Of a stretch of 54,853 nt of DNA, positions 7,689-16,435 are shown one piece after another. Origin of the DNA: JAVKBW01 sp964352715 (GTDB lineage Bacteria > Pseudomonadota > Alphaproteobacteria > UBA8366 > Aestuariispiraceae); NCBI GenBank assembly GCA_964352715.1, contig CAYGSU010000020.1, positions 1 through 54,853 of the forward strand. The letters run 5' to 3'. The translations under genes were made by a program, and so were the position numbers. The notes below the pieces were generated by a model, which saw nothing but the letters and a program-made list of their open reading frames with translations, was not told the origin of the DNA and did no database searches. Numbering within the stretch: position 1 is the stretch's first letter; each line of letters begins with the position of its first letter.

Positions 7689-8632
7689 TTCGGCGGGTCC
7701 GCCAGATCTTCTGACCAGGTTACAACCCGGTTCCGGCCGCGCTGTTTGGCTGCATATAAAGCCTGATCGGCGCGTTCCAGAATCTGTTTCAACGGCAGAT
7801 CGTCTTCAACCCTGGCCAACCCGAAGGAGGAAGTAATCCTCAATTCCCGGCCATCGTCCAGCCTAACGGGTGTTTCCTCCAGCCCGCTGCGCAGCCGTTC
7901 CAGCACGCTGTTGGCCGTGCCCAGGTTTGAATTCGGCAGGCAGACCAGAAACTCCTCGCCGCCATACCGATAGATCGTATCGTATGGCCTGAGGTAAGAC
8001 AGAAACCGCCCGGCGACCGCCGCCAGCACGGTATCGCCCGCCGCATGGCCGTAGGTGTCGTTCACCACCTTGAACTTGTCGATATCGGTCAGCCCGATAC
8101 ACAAAGGCTGGTTGTTACGAACCGCGCGTTCGTACTCGACATCCAGTTCCGAGGCCATGACCTGCCGGTTGTGCAATCCGGTCAGCGGATCGAGTTCCGA
8201 GACCGCCTTTTCAAAGGCATCGCGTATGCGTGAAGCATTGGAATAGAACGCGTTCACCTTGGTCATCAACGCGTCATACTCTGCTGTCGGTATAGCCCGA
8301 TTGCCATGCTGTACCGACAGCGCCAGCATACGCGCATGATCGTGAATCTGTTTCTGTTTGTCAGCAAGCTCCCTGAATACAGGCTGCGCCGCCAACCCGC
8401 GTTCGCCATATTGTGCGAACCATCGACCGAACCGCGTCTTGGTATGCGAATCCACAGCCAACAGCTTTTTCTCGGGTGGGCGGGAACAGATGATCGCCCG
8501 GTGCCAGATCTGCAGAAAATCCCGCATGTCCGATACCGCCTCTTCCATAACCTCGAGAACCCGGCGGGCATTGGCGGCAACGGTCGGGTCGGTATCTTTC
8601 GGCTTCTGCTTCGCAGTCCGGGCGGCACTCAT
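7685..8632 (-). CDS. Diguanylate cyclase with CZB-like N-terminal domain
   Basis: A 315-residue protein. The GGDEF domain covers about residues 148-307, with active-site GGEEF at 224-228 and an intact inhibitory-site RxxD (Arg215-Asp218) five residues ahead, so it should make c-di-GMP under product control. The N-terminal 140 residues resemble the chemoreceptor zinc-binding (CZB) domain of E. coli DgcZ: His44 after Trp43, FGRWF at 68-72, and His97/His99. The Cys zinc ligand expected ahead of FGRW is absent (TKTRFGRW). It overlaps fdhD and mobA by four bases each, so it is translated with the Mo-cofactor genes. Confidence 0.88.
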   Translation of the reverse strand: MSAARTAKQKPKDTDPTVAANARRVLEVMEEAVSDMRDFLQIWHRAIICSRPPEKKLLAVDSHTKTRFGRWFAQYGERGLAAQPVFRELADKQKQIHDHARMLALSVQHGNRAIPTAEYDALMTKVNAFYSNASRIRDAFEKAVSELDPLTGLHNRQVMASELDVEYERAVRNNQPLCIGLTDIDKFKVVNDTYGHAAGDTVLAAVAGRFLSYLRPYDTIYRYGGEEFLVCLPNSNLGTANSVLERLRSGLEETPVRLDDGRELRITSSFGLARVEDDLPLKQILERADQALYAAKQRGRNRVVTWSEDLADPPK

Positions 8633-9543
8633 GCGGCGTCCTCGTCAGCACCTGCCTTGCGGCGATGCTTGCGTTCTTCTTCAGGCAAAGTTGCCGGGTC
8701 GATATCAAAGTCGATGCGATCGACACCCGACAGCGCAATGAACCGCTTGCCCCGAGCGCGCCCGATCAACGTCAACCCGGCCTGACGCGCCAGTTCGACC
8801 CCCCAGGCGGTGAAGCCCGAGCGCGACACCAGAATCGGTATGCCCATCTGCACCGTCTTGATCACCATTTCAGACGTCAGGCGGCCGGTTGTGTAGAACA
8901 TCTTGTTGCCGGGATCGATATCGTTCAGAAACATGTACCCGGCGATTTTGTCGACGGCGTTATGTCGTCCTACATCTTCCATATATAATAGAGGCCGATC
9001 TTCCTCGCACAGCACGCAGCCGTGGATCGCGCCGGCTGTAAGGTAAAGACTGGGCGCAGTGTTGATCGCCTTGGTCAGGGTATACAGCCACGAGGTTTTC
9101 AGTCTGGTGTCTTTCGGCAGGTCGATCTCGTCGAACTTTTCCATCAGGTCACCGAATACCGTTCCCTGAGCGCAGCCGGACGTGCGGGTTTTCTTCTTCA
9201 GCTTTTCCTCGAAATCGGTCTGGCGTTCCGTTCGCACGACCACCACTTCCAGATCGTCATCATAGTCGATCGCCGTGATCCGATCATCCGCCTGCAGCAT
9301 GTTCTGATTCAGCAGAAACCCGACCGCCAGATAGTCGGGATAGTCGCCGATTGTCATATTGGTGACGATTTCCTGACCGTTGAGATAGATCGTCAGGGGC
9401 CGTTCAACGACAACATCGATAGCGACGTTTTTTCCGTCCTGATCGATGCCGTCTACACCCTGCGTCAGGCGCGGATCGTCGGGATTCGGCTGTAGCAGCA
9501 TCTCGCTCATCGCAAATTTGCGCCCTTGATCGTCATTGATCAT
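8629..9543 (-). CDS. fdhD: Formate dehydrogenase sulfurtransferase FdhD
   Basis: FdhD passes sulfur from a cysteine desulfurase to the Mo cofactor of formate dehydrogenase. The protein (about 304 residues) shows ERPLTIYLNGQEI, TSGCAQGTVFGD (Cys124), HGC..C...., EDVGRHNAVDKI, TTGRLTSEM and SRSGFTAWGVELARQAG. The CxxC loop of E. coli FdhD is reduced to one Cys (Cys-Ala-Gln-Gly), as I recall for other alphaproteobacterial members. The start is uncertain between 9543 and 9510. It is divergent from moaA and overlaps the GGDEF gene by ATGA. Confidence 0.92.
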   Translation of the reverse strand: MINDDQGRKFAMSEMLLQPNPDDPRLTQGVDGIDQDGKNVAIDVVVERPLTIYLNGQEIVTNMTIGDYPDYLAVGFLLNQNMLQADDRITAIDYDDDLEVVVVRTERQTDFEEKLKKKTRTSGCAQGTVFGDLMEKFDEIDLPKDTRLKTSWLYTLTKAINTAPSLYLTAGAIHGCVLCEEDRPLLYMEDVGRHNAVDKIAGYMFLNDIDPGNKMFYTTGRLTSEMVIKTVQMGIPILVSRSGFTAWGVELARQAGLTLIGRARGKRFIALSGVDRIDFDIDPATLPEEERKHRRKAGADEDAA

Positions 9544-9636
9544 CAATATGGAACGGTGTAGGCCTGCCAGCAAGGCGGATGTAAATGCAAAGACGCCTCT
9601 TGATTTTACGCCTTCGATACCAACACTCTAGGCATC

Positions 9637-10629
9637 ATGATTGATCCATTCGGCCGCACAATCGACTATCTGCGCATCTCGGTAACAGACCGGTGTGACT
9701 TCCGCTGTGTCTACTGCATGTCGGAGAACATGACATTTTTACCGAAAAAGGATGTGCTGAGCCTGGAGGAACTGGACCGTCTGTGTTCCGCCTTCGTCGA
9801 CCTCGGCGTCAGGAAACTGCGCCTGACGGGCGGCGAACCGCTGGTGCGCCGGAACATCATGTGGCTGATGGAGCGTCTGGGCCGTCATATTGAAACCGGT
9901 GCACTGGACGAATTGACGCTGACCACAAACGGCAGCCAGCTTGCCCGCTTCGCAGACGATCTTGTTCGTTGCGGCGTAAAGCGCATCAATGTCTCCATCG
10001 ACACGCTGCAGAAGGACAAGTTCGCGGCGATCACCCGCTGGGGCCGGCTTGAACAGGTTCTGGACGGGCTGGCCGCCGCCAAAAAGGCAGGCCTGCACAT
10101 CAAGATCAACGCCGTCGCGCTGAAAGGTGTGAACGATGACGAAATTCACGATCTGGTTCGCTGGTGCGGTGAGGAAGGCTTCGACCTGACTTTCATCGAG
10201 GTCATGCCGATGGGTGAAATCGGCGACGAAGCAAGGCTGGACCAGTACTGGCCGCTGTCGATGGTTCGCGCCGAACTGGCAAAGCAGTGGACACTGACCG
10301 ATAGCGACTATCAGACCGGCGGTCCGGCCCGTTATGTCACGGTTGAGGAAACCGGTGGAAGACTGGGTTTCATCACGCCGATGACCCATAATTTCTGCGA
10401 AAGCTGCAACCGGGTTCGCCTGACCTGCACCGGCACCCTGTTCATGTGCCTTGGCCAGGAAGACGCTGCCGATCTGCGCGCGCCTTTGCGGGCATCGGAA
10501 TCAGACGTCCCTCTGACCGAAGCGATTCACGAAGCGATTTCCCGCAAGCCGAAAGGTCACGATTTCATCATCGACCGGCGGCGCGGCGCAAAAAGCAACA
10601 TGCGCCACATGAGCGTTACCGGCGGGTAA
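9637..10629 (+). CDS. moaA: GTP 3',8-cyclase MoaA
   Basis: A 330-residue radical-SAM enzyme for the first step of molybdenum cofactor synthesis. The N-terminal 4Fe-4S motif is Cys20-x3-Cys24-x2-Cys27 (CDFRCVYC). The C-terminal cluster is Cys254, Cys257 and Cys271. RLTGGEPLVR binds SAM. The chain ends in Gly-Gly, the conserved MoaA tail. It is divergent from fdhD with 93 bp between, and convergent with the PhyH gene. Together with mobA and fdhD it points to a molybdenum formate dehydrogenase encoded elsewhere. Confidence 0.95.
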   Translation: MIDPFGRTIDYLRISVTDRCDFRCVYCMSENMTFLPKKDVLSLEELDRLCSAFVDLGVRKLRLTGGEPLVRRNIMWLMERLGRHIETGALDELTLTTNGSQLARFADDLVRCGVKRINVSIDTLQKDKFAAITRWGRLEQVLDGLAAAKKAGLHIKINAVALKGVNDDEIHDLVRWCGEEGFDLTFIEVMPMGEIGDEARLDQYWPLSMVRAELAKQWTLTDSDYQTGGPARYVTVEETGGRLGFITPMTHNFCESCNRVRLTCTGTLFMCLGQEDAADLRAPLRASESDVPLTEAIHEAISRKPKGHDFIIDRRRGAKSNMRHMSVTGG

Positions 10630-10662
10630 CTGCCGGCGTTCGCCATAGCGGACGACGCACCC

Positions 10663-11778
10663 CTATTTCGCAAACAGCAACTGCGCCGCATAGGCCGAAG
10701 CCGGGCCCAGCCCGTCGGCTCGCGGTGCATAATATGGTCCTTTCCAGAATGTGTAAGGCGTGATGCCGTAAACACATTGCAGAACCCAGCGGTCATGGGT
10801 CGCCGGCGGCGCGCCGCGATGAATACCTTCTGTATTGACGATGAACCGTGAACCCGCCGCACCGGTGATACGCACCGGCTCGATGCCCAGCCACCGTATG
10901 ACATCGCGTTCCGATTTTCGCAGCGTTCTGAAATACCAGTCGTCGAACGCTGCCCGGTCGGGCGCCCCTTCCGGCGGCCGGTGTTCGGCAATGGTCTCGG
11001 GCCTGTGCGTCGTCGGCACATAGACATGCGGTCCGCCGCTATCATCGACTTCCGTCAGATAGATGAACATTTTGCAGAACCGGTAATCATCCTGATCGAA
11101 ATGAAAGTGCTGGGCACTTTTGGCCTCTTTGGCGCCATCTTCACCCGCAAACGACCGCCAGGCCGATATGTCGATCAGTATCGGGGGCGCACCGAGATGA
11201 CGGCCGGCAATTCCGAGTGCTATCGGATCGGTCGCCAGGTCAATCAGACCGGGCGCGCGCAAGAGCCGGTCGCGCGGCGCCTGTCCGATGTTACCGTCCC
11301 GACGCAGAACCTCGACCGGCTGAGCCGCCGTCTTTCGTGGGTTTTCCTTGATCGATTCCGGTGGCACAAGGTCACCTGAATCAAACCAGGCAAGCAGCGC
11401 GTCAATCCGGTTCGCCCCGACCGAGGGAAGCTGAACGAAACCCCGGTCATCCAGTGTATTGCATAATTCTTCGTCCGGCGGCGGTACGGCGAGCAGTCCG
11501 AACCGGGCTTCAACGTACCGGCTGACAGCGCCGATGAACAACAACCGCAATTGACCATTCAGCGACCAGTGCAAAAACTGCATTGCCTTGTCGTGAACCT
11601 GCATCATGCCATCGACATCAAGGGCAAGTGCATCGCTTTCGCCGAGCAGCTTCGCGAAAGCTCCGTAATCGCCGGCATTGTCGAGCAGAAATTGTTGAAA
11701 CCCGCGATACCAGGTCAAAGCCGACGCGTAGGCGTCAATCGGCAAAAGCTGATCAGGATTGTTGGCGCCGTGTGTCAT
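10663..11778 (-). CDS. PhyH-type Fe(II)/2-oxoglutarate dioxygenase
   Basis: A 371-residue protein of the phytanoyl-CoA dioxygenase superfamily. The iron triad is visible as H-x-D in QHFHFDQDD and a distal His in EGIHRGAPP, with Arg nearby for 2-oxoglutarate (HDRWVLQ). The start MTHGANNPDQLL was chosen because similarity to the paralogue at 36784 begins just after it (WYRGFQQFL against WYLGFQAWL). In-frame upstream codons read as shadow sequence. It is divergent from the TPR/glycosyltransferase-like gene across 104 bp. The substrate is unknown; PhyH proteins hydroxylate lipids, small metabolites or sugars. Confidence 0.8.
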   Translation of the reverse strand: MTHGANNPDQLLPIDAYASALTWYRGFQQFLLDNAGDYGAFAKLLGESDALALDVDGMMQVHDKAMQFLHWSLNGQLRLLFIGAVSRYVEARFGLLAVPPPDEELCNTLDDRGFVQLPSVGANRIDALLAWFDSGDLVPPESIKENPRKTAAQPVEVLRRDGNIGQAPRDRLLRAPGLIDLATDPIALGIAGRHLGAPPILIDISAWRSFAGEDGAKEAKSAQHFHFDQDDYRFCKMFIYLTEVDDSGGPHVYVPTTHRPETIAEHRPPEGAPDRAAFDDWYFRTLRKSERDVIRWLGIEPVRITGAAGSRFIVNTEGIHRGAPPATHDRWVLQCVYGITPYTFWKGPYYAPRADGLGPASAYAAQLLFAK

Positions 11779-11882
11779 GAATGCGGATTCTCGGGATCGG
11801 GGCTTATGCCGGCATCTATAGCATCGATTCTCGCACCATCGGACATTTCCACCAAAGGCGGCTTCCGCCATAGTCAAAGCCG

Positions 11883-13112
11883 ATGGTGACAGAACAAGAT
11901 TATTGGCAGGCACTTTTTTCCGGTGACTTGCGCATGGCGGCGACGGGCTTCGAAGCCCTGCGGCGCGACGGCGCGCCCGTGAATGCGGAGGCGGGGCTGT
12001 TTCTTGCACTTGTATTCGCCGGGTCTGACGATGCCGCGACAGGTATCCTGACCGAGCGGGAACGCCGGCACGGCGATCTGGGGCTGCTGATCTGGCGGGC
12101 GACGTGGATCGGCGCATCAAACAACCTCGCCAGAGCGCTGGATCTTGTCGACGACTTCCTGACGAGAACAAACGCGCCGGCATCGTGGCGCGCGCCCCTG
12201 CTTTACGGCAGAGGTCACATTTCAGCCCTGGTTGGCGATCTCGATCAGGCAATTACCCTGTTCATACAGGCCGGGCAGGCCTTCAGTGCAGACTCCGCGC
12301 TGTATCTGCGGAATGAGGACGCCTCGCTTCGCTCAGTCGTGTTCCAGTCGATGCACATGCTGACAGAAGACGAGTTGGCGCTACTGGCGAAGGCCGGTCC
12401 ACCGCCGGTCGATATCGACTGGCTGGGCGGGACCGGCGGCGGGACCGACGACGCGCCGGTGATTGTCGCTGCGGCTGATCCGCATTACGCGGCCCTGTAT
12501 GGCTATGCCTTCGCGGCAAGCGTGTTCGACCATCACCCTGACTGCCGGTTGCATCTGCACCTTGCGGACGGAACCGCGCAGGATATCGACCGCCTGAAGC
12601 AGCATTTGCCGGCATCCCGGAGAGACCAGGTCAGCGGCTCGATCACAACGACAGAGCGCTGGCCGGTACACAAGCCGCCGGTCTACGCCAGCGCCCGGTT
12701 CCTCGCCGCACCCGCCCTGCTCGCCCGGTTTAACAGGCCAATGCTGCTGCTGGATATCGATGCGACGCTGAAATGCCCGCTGACCGCTCTGCTGGAATCG
12801 GCGAACCGCAGCGATATCGCCTGCTGGATCAGGCCGGACGGCGGGCCCGGTGGCTTTACCGCTGCCGGCGCTGTTTCGCTTGCGCCCGGGAAGGGTGAAG
12901 CCGTCGCCAACCTGACGGCTGCCTATATTGACCGACGGCTTTCCCAGGAAGCGCGTCATTTGTGGTTTGTCGATCAGGCGGCGCTGTTTCGCGCAACCCG
13001 TCATGTCGCCGCAAACGCAACCGACACGTTCAATTGGGGCGACTTCAGCCCGCTCGGTACGTTCGACGATTTTTTCGATCACGCACCTGAATCGCCGGAT
13101 AAAAGGCGATAA
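11883..13112 (+). CDS. TPR-like/GT-A glycosyltransferase-like protein
   Basis: A 409-residue protein without a close family match. Residues 1-160 look like helical TPR-type repeats (SALVGDLDQAITLFIQAGQAF). From about 180 the sequence looks like a GT-A nucleotide-sugar fold: APVIVAAADPHYAALYGYAF start, LHLHLADG, and MLLLDIDATL around residue 292, where D-I-D could be the metal-binding DxD. A C-terminal WFVDQAALF is common in glycosyltransferases. There is no signal peptide. It is divergent from a PhyH dioxygenase; co-function in glycan modification is only a guess. Confidence 0.6.
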   Translation: MVTEQDYWQALFSGDLRMAATGFEALRRDGAPVNAEAGLFLALVFAGSDDAATGILTERERRHGDLGLLIWRATWIGASNNLARALDLVDDFLTRTNAPASWRAPLLYGRGHISALVGDLDQAITLFIQAGQAFSADSALYLRNEDASLRSVVFQSMHMLTEDELALLAKAGPPPVDIDWLGGTGGGTDDAPVIVAAADPHYAALYGYAFAASVFDHHPDCRLHLHLADGTAQDIDRLKQHLPASRRDQVSGSITTTERWPVHKPPVYASARFLAAPALLARFNRPMLLLDIDATLKCPLTALLESANRSDIACWIRPDGGPGGFTAAGAVSLAPGKGEAVANLTAAYIDRRLSQEARHLWFVDQAALFRATRHVAANATDTFNWGDFSPLGTFDDFFDHAPESPDKRR

Positions 13113-13120
13113 CCGGCAGG

Positions 13121-13540
13121 TCAGTTCACCCGGCCGCTGCCCGGCATGCTGGGTTTTGGCGGCACGCCGCGTGTCGGCGAAGCATGATGATGCACCATTC
13201 GCCACCCGCCATCTTCCCGCACGAAGATATTTGTGGCGATCAGATAGTTGCCGGAGACTTCCTCGTAGCAGGTAACAAAGGCCGACTCATCTCTGTAGAA
13301 CACCGTTGGTGCGACAACCCTGACCGGCGGCGGATTGACCAGCAGTGCCTGCCAGCTTCCCATCACAGGCGTTCTGCCGGTCAGCACTTCCCAGCCTGGA
13401 TGAACGCAGGCAATGTCATCCCGCTCCGACCAGACCGCATACATCGCATCCTCGTCACCGCCGGCGAACGCCAGATAGAAGGCTTCGTTGGCAAACAGAA
13501 CCTGTTCGGTTTCACGGTGTCTATCCGCCGTATCGGTCAT
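13121..13540 (-). CDS. SnoaL/NTF2-like protein
   Basis: A 139-residue small alpha+beta-barrel protein of the SnoaL_3/NTF2 group: N-terminal helix (ANEAFYLAFAGGDEDAMYAVW), C.HPGWEVLTGR, then strands ending FVREDGGWRMVHHHAS. Proteins like this act as small enzymes or ligand-binding dimers; no function can be given. It overlaps the upstream secreted-protein gene by four bases (ATGA). Confidence 0.8.
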   Translation of the reverse strand: MTDTADRHRETEQVLFANEAFYLAFAGGDEDAMYAVWSERDDIACVHPGWEVLTGRTPVMGSWQALLVNPPPVRVVAPTVFYRDESAFVTCYEEVSGNYLIATNIFVREDGGWRMVHHHASPTRGVPPKPSMPGSGRVN

Positions 13541-14037
13541 TTGATTTCATACTGATGAGCGACCGATTCACCGTTGGTCATGGTGAACTGAACCACGCCC
13601 AGCATCTTGCAAAGATCAAGAAAGGTGAGGTTTTCCGGCGCAGCCTGATCGAGAAAAACCGGCGTCGAACGAGCGACCGCTGTCAGCGACGCCAACAGGG
13701 CGCGCAACTGGTAGAGCGTCTGGTAGTGTCCTCCGCCGGTCGCCACAAGGATCAGTTTTTCCGCCTCCTCGCCTTTGGCGAAAAGATGGAAGGTCGGCGC
13801 ATACGGGTTATGCTGCTGCTGGGCGGCAACGCCGGTTACGAAGGCGATGCGGGTACGCCTGTCTGCGTTCGGCAACTGGTTGACCCGTGCATGATAGACT
13901 TCGCTGGTTTGCGGCACCGGATAGTAATAGCCCGCGTGCCGGTCATCGGCTGATGCCGCCTGCGCAATCGCGCCAAGCAGAAGGGCGATGCTGGCAAAGG
14001 TGAAAAGTTTCGAAATCGATAGCATGCATGATTTCAT
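13537..14037 (-). CDS. Secreted protein, unknown function
   Basis: A 166-residue protein with a signal peptide (MKSCMLSISKLFTFASIALL..., cleavage near AASA-DD). The mature part has an RTRIAFVTGVAAQQQ segment and a C-terminal LTFLDLCKMLGVVQFTMTNGESVAHQYEIK region. I recognise no named family; it looks like a short periplasmic globular protein. GAGG upstream of 14037 supports the start. It is coupled to the SnoaL-like gene. Confidence 0.7.
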   Translation of the reverse strand: MKSCMLSISKLFTFASIALLLGAIAQAASADDRHAGYYYPVPQTSEVYHARVNQLPNADRRTRIAFVTGVAAQQQHNPYAPTFHLFAKGEEAEKLILVATGGGHYQTLYQLRALLASLTAVARSTPVFLDQAAPENLTFLDLCKMLGVVQFTMTNGESVAHQYEIK

Positions 14038-14143
14038 ACGGGCCTGTTCCTCTACGCTAAGCTTTTGTGATCCGACAGGCGCAATGCTATGACACTTCAC
14101 CGGAACCTTCTATCGCCGATATAGAAAACGCTGTGCCACGCTG

Positions 14144-14911
14144 ATGAACAACCGCAAAATAGCCTTTGTTGCTTCCGATATGCCGATCGCTCAGGCCGCT
14201 CGGTCCGAACTTGCCGGTCTGTACGACCACGTTCCGCCGGAAGAGGCAGACGTTATCGTGGCTCTCGGTGGCGACGGCTACATGCTGCACACGCTGCACA
14301 CCCATATGGTGGCCGGCAAACCGGTTTTCGGCATGAATCGCGGCACAGTCGGATTCATGATGAACGAATTCAACATCACCGACCTGGAAGAACGGCTTGA
14401 ACGCGCCGAAGCGGTTGATCTGTTTCCGCTGCGAATGACGGCTGAAAAAATGGACGGAACAACCGAGGAAGCGATCGCCATCAACGAGGTTTCGGTTTTC
14501 CGGGAAACCCGCCAGGCGGCAAAGATAAAAATTCTGGTCGACGATATCGAACGGATGGAATCGCTGGTCTGCGACGGCATCATAGTTTCCACGCCGGCCG
14601 GCAGCACCGCCTACAACCTTTCCGCCTACGGCCCGATCGTGCCGATCAACGCCGGCGTGCTGGCGCTGACGCCGATCAGTCCGTTCCGCCCGCGCCGCTG
14701 GCGTGGCGCACTGTTGCCCCAGCAGGCAATTGTAACCTTCGAGGTGCATGATCCGGTCAAACGGCCGGTCAGCGCCGTGGCCGATGCAACGGAAATTCGA
14801 GATGTCCGCCGGGTTACCGTGGCCGAGGACCGGTCGCTGAGCGCCACGATTCTGTTCGACCCTGAACACGATTTGGAAGAACGAATCCTGAAAGAGCAGT
14901 TCACCGCGTGA
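14144..14911 (+). CDS. nadK: NAD kinase
   Basis: A 255-residue cytosolic enzyme phosphorylating NAD to NADP. The GGDG motif is at residues 42-45 (ALGGDGYML), the NE/D segment in AINEVSVFRE, and the diagnostic TPAGSTAYNLSAYGPIV near 150-166. The length is typical of alphaproteobacterial NadK. It overlaps the next gene, manC, by four bases, an unusual pairing that implies coupled translation. Confidence 0.95.
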   Translation: MNNRKIAFVASDMPIAQAARSELAGLYDHVPPEEADVIVALGGDGYMLHTLHTHMVAGKPVFGMNRGTVGFMMNEFNITDLEERLERAEAVDLFPLRMTAEKMDGTTEEAIAINEVSVFRETRQAAKIKILVDDIERMESLVCDGIIVSTPAGSTAYNLSAYGPIVPINAGVLALTPISPFRPRRWRGALLPQQAIVTFEVHDPVKRPVSAVADATEIRDVRRVTVAEDRSLSATILFDPEHDLEERILKEQFTA

Positions 14912-16338
14912 GCCAGAAAAAACTTCAACCCGTTATCCTTTCCGGCGGTTCCGGCACGCGATTGTGGCCGTTGAGCCGGGCGCAGTACCCGAAACAGTTT
15001 CTGCCGCTGGTCGGCCAGCAGTCGTTGCTGCAGATGACAGCAGGCCGGTTCACGGATTCGACCCGGTTTCTGCCGCCGATAGTGATCGCCAATGACGCCC
15101 ACCGGTTCATCCTGGCTGAACAGCTTCGGCTGGCTGGCATCGAATGGCAGCACCTTGTGCTTGAACCGTTCGGGCGGAACACCGCGCCGGCCGCCGCCGT
15201 CGCCGCCGTTCTTGCGGCTAGAACCGATCCCGTAACGCCGATCCTGCTGCTGCCGTCCGATCACATGATCGCCGATATCGAGGCCTTTCTCGATCTGCTG
15301 CCACCAGCGGTCGACGCCGCATCGGCCGGAAAGATCGTTACCTTCTCGATCACACCTGACCGGCCCGAAACCGGCTACGGCTATATTCGCGCCGGCGCGG
15401 AAACAGCGAAGGGATCGCCGGTTCGCGCTGTCGCCACCTTTACCGAAAAACCGGATGCGGCAACCGCCCAAAAGTTCCTCGCGGACCCGGATTACGGCTG
15501 GAACAGCGGCATGTTCCTGTTCACCGCAGAAACCATGCTGACGGAACTGCAACAGCACGCACCGGAAATATTGAAGCAAAGCCGCATGGCGATTGAAAAC
15601 GCCCGGCTCGATCTGGATTTCTTGCGTCTGGATGCAGACGCCTTTGGAGCCTGCCCCGCCGATTCCCTCGACTACGCGGTGATGGAAAAAACCGGCCATG
15701 CCGCCACCCTGTCCGCCGATATCGGCTGGAGCGATGTCGGCGCCTGGGCTGCGTTGTGGGACCTGGCCGACCGCGACATCGACGGCAATGCCGTGACCGG
15801 CGATGTGGTGCCGGTCGATACAAAGGATTCCTACCTTCGCAGCGATGACGGACGCCTGCTGGTCACCCTTGGCGTCGAGGGCCTGACGGTTGTCGATACC
15901 CGCGATGCCATACTTGTCGCAAAGTCGAGCGAAACCGCCCGAATCAAGGACATCGTCGCTACCCTGACGGCAGAAGGCCGGCCGGAAGCCAGCGAACATG
16001 CCCGGGTCTACCGACCCTGGGGCTGGTACCAGGATATCGACGCCGGGCCGGGTTTCCGGGTCAAACGCATCATGGTGAAGCCGGGCGCGGCCCTGTCGCT
16101 GCAGCGGCATACCTACCGGTCGGAACACTGGGTGGTCGTGACCGGCGTCGCCAAGGTGACGCGCGGCGACAAGATCGTGATCTTGCGGGAAAACGAATCC
16201 ACCTTCATTCCGGCAATGACCCGGCATCGCCTTGAAAACCCGGGCGAAGAACAGCTTCACCTGATCGAGGTCCAGGTCGGATCCTATGTCGGAGAAGACG
16301 ATATCGAGCGTCTGGAAGACACCTACGGCAGAACCTGA
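14908..16338 (+). CDS. manC: Mannose-1-P guanylyltransferase/mannose-6-P isomerase
   Basis: A 476-residue bifunctional enzyme for GDP-mannose synthesis. The nucleotidyltransferase motif GGSGTRLWPLSRAQYPKQF is at residues 13-31. The C-terminal cupin (RPWGWYQDID, KPGAALSLQRHTYRSEHW) is the type II phosphomannose isomerase domain. GDP-mannose feeds capsule, exopolysaccharide or LPS; glycosyltransferases lie at 43.8-46.9 kb. Start overlaps the nadK stop (ATGA). Confidence 0.94.
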   Translation: MSQKKLQPVILSGGSGTRLWPLSRAQYPKQFLPLVGQQSLLQMTAGRFTDSTRFLPPIVIANDAHRFILAEQLRLAGIEWQHLVLEPFGRNTAPAAAVAAVLAARTDPVTPILLLPSDHMIADIEAFLDLLPPAVDAASAGKIVTFSITPDRPETGYGYIRAGAETAKGSPVRAVATFTEKPDAATAQKFLADPDYGWNSGMFLFTAETMLTELQQHAPEILKQSRMAIENARLDLDFLRLDADAFGACPADSLDYAVMEKTGHAATLSADIGWSDVGAWAALWDLADRDIDGNAVTGDVVPVDTKDSYLRSDDGRLLVTLGVEGLTVVDTRDAILVAKSSETARIKDIVATLTAEGRPEASEHARVYRPWGWYQDIDAGPGFRVKRIMVKPGAALSLQRHTYRSEHWVVVTGVAKVTRGDKIVILRENESTFIPAMTRHRLENPGEEQLHLIEVQVGSYVGEDDIERLEDTYGRT

Positions 16339-16435
16339 TCCGCAATCCGCCCTTCACTTGAAGGCCCACATGATCTAGCATTGACTGAATCTGGGGACAT
16401 CAACTGTTTTGGCTATGCCAAAGGAGACATTTTTC

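Noticed and set aside
14626..16260. A 544-codon open frame opposite manC and the nadK end.
   Set aside because: Antisense shadow of manC; the product is His/Arg-rich without any family signal.
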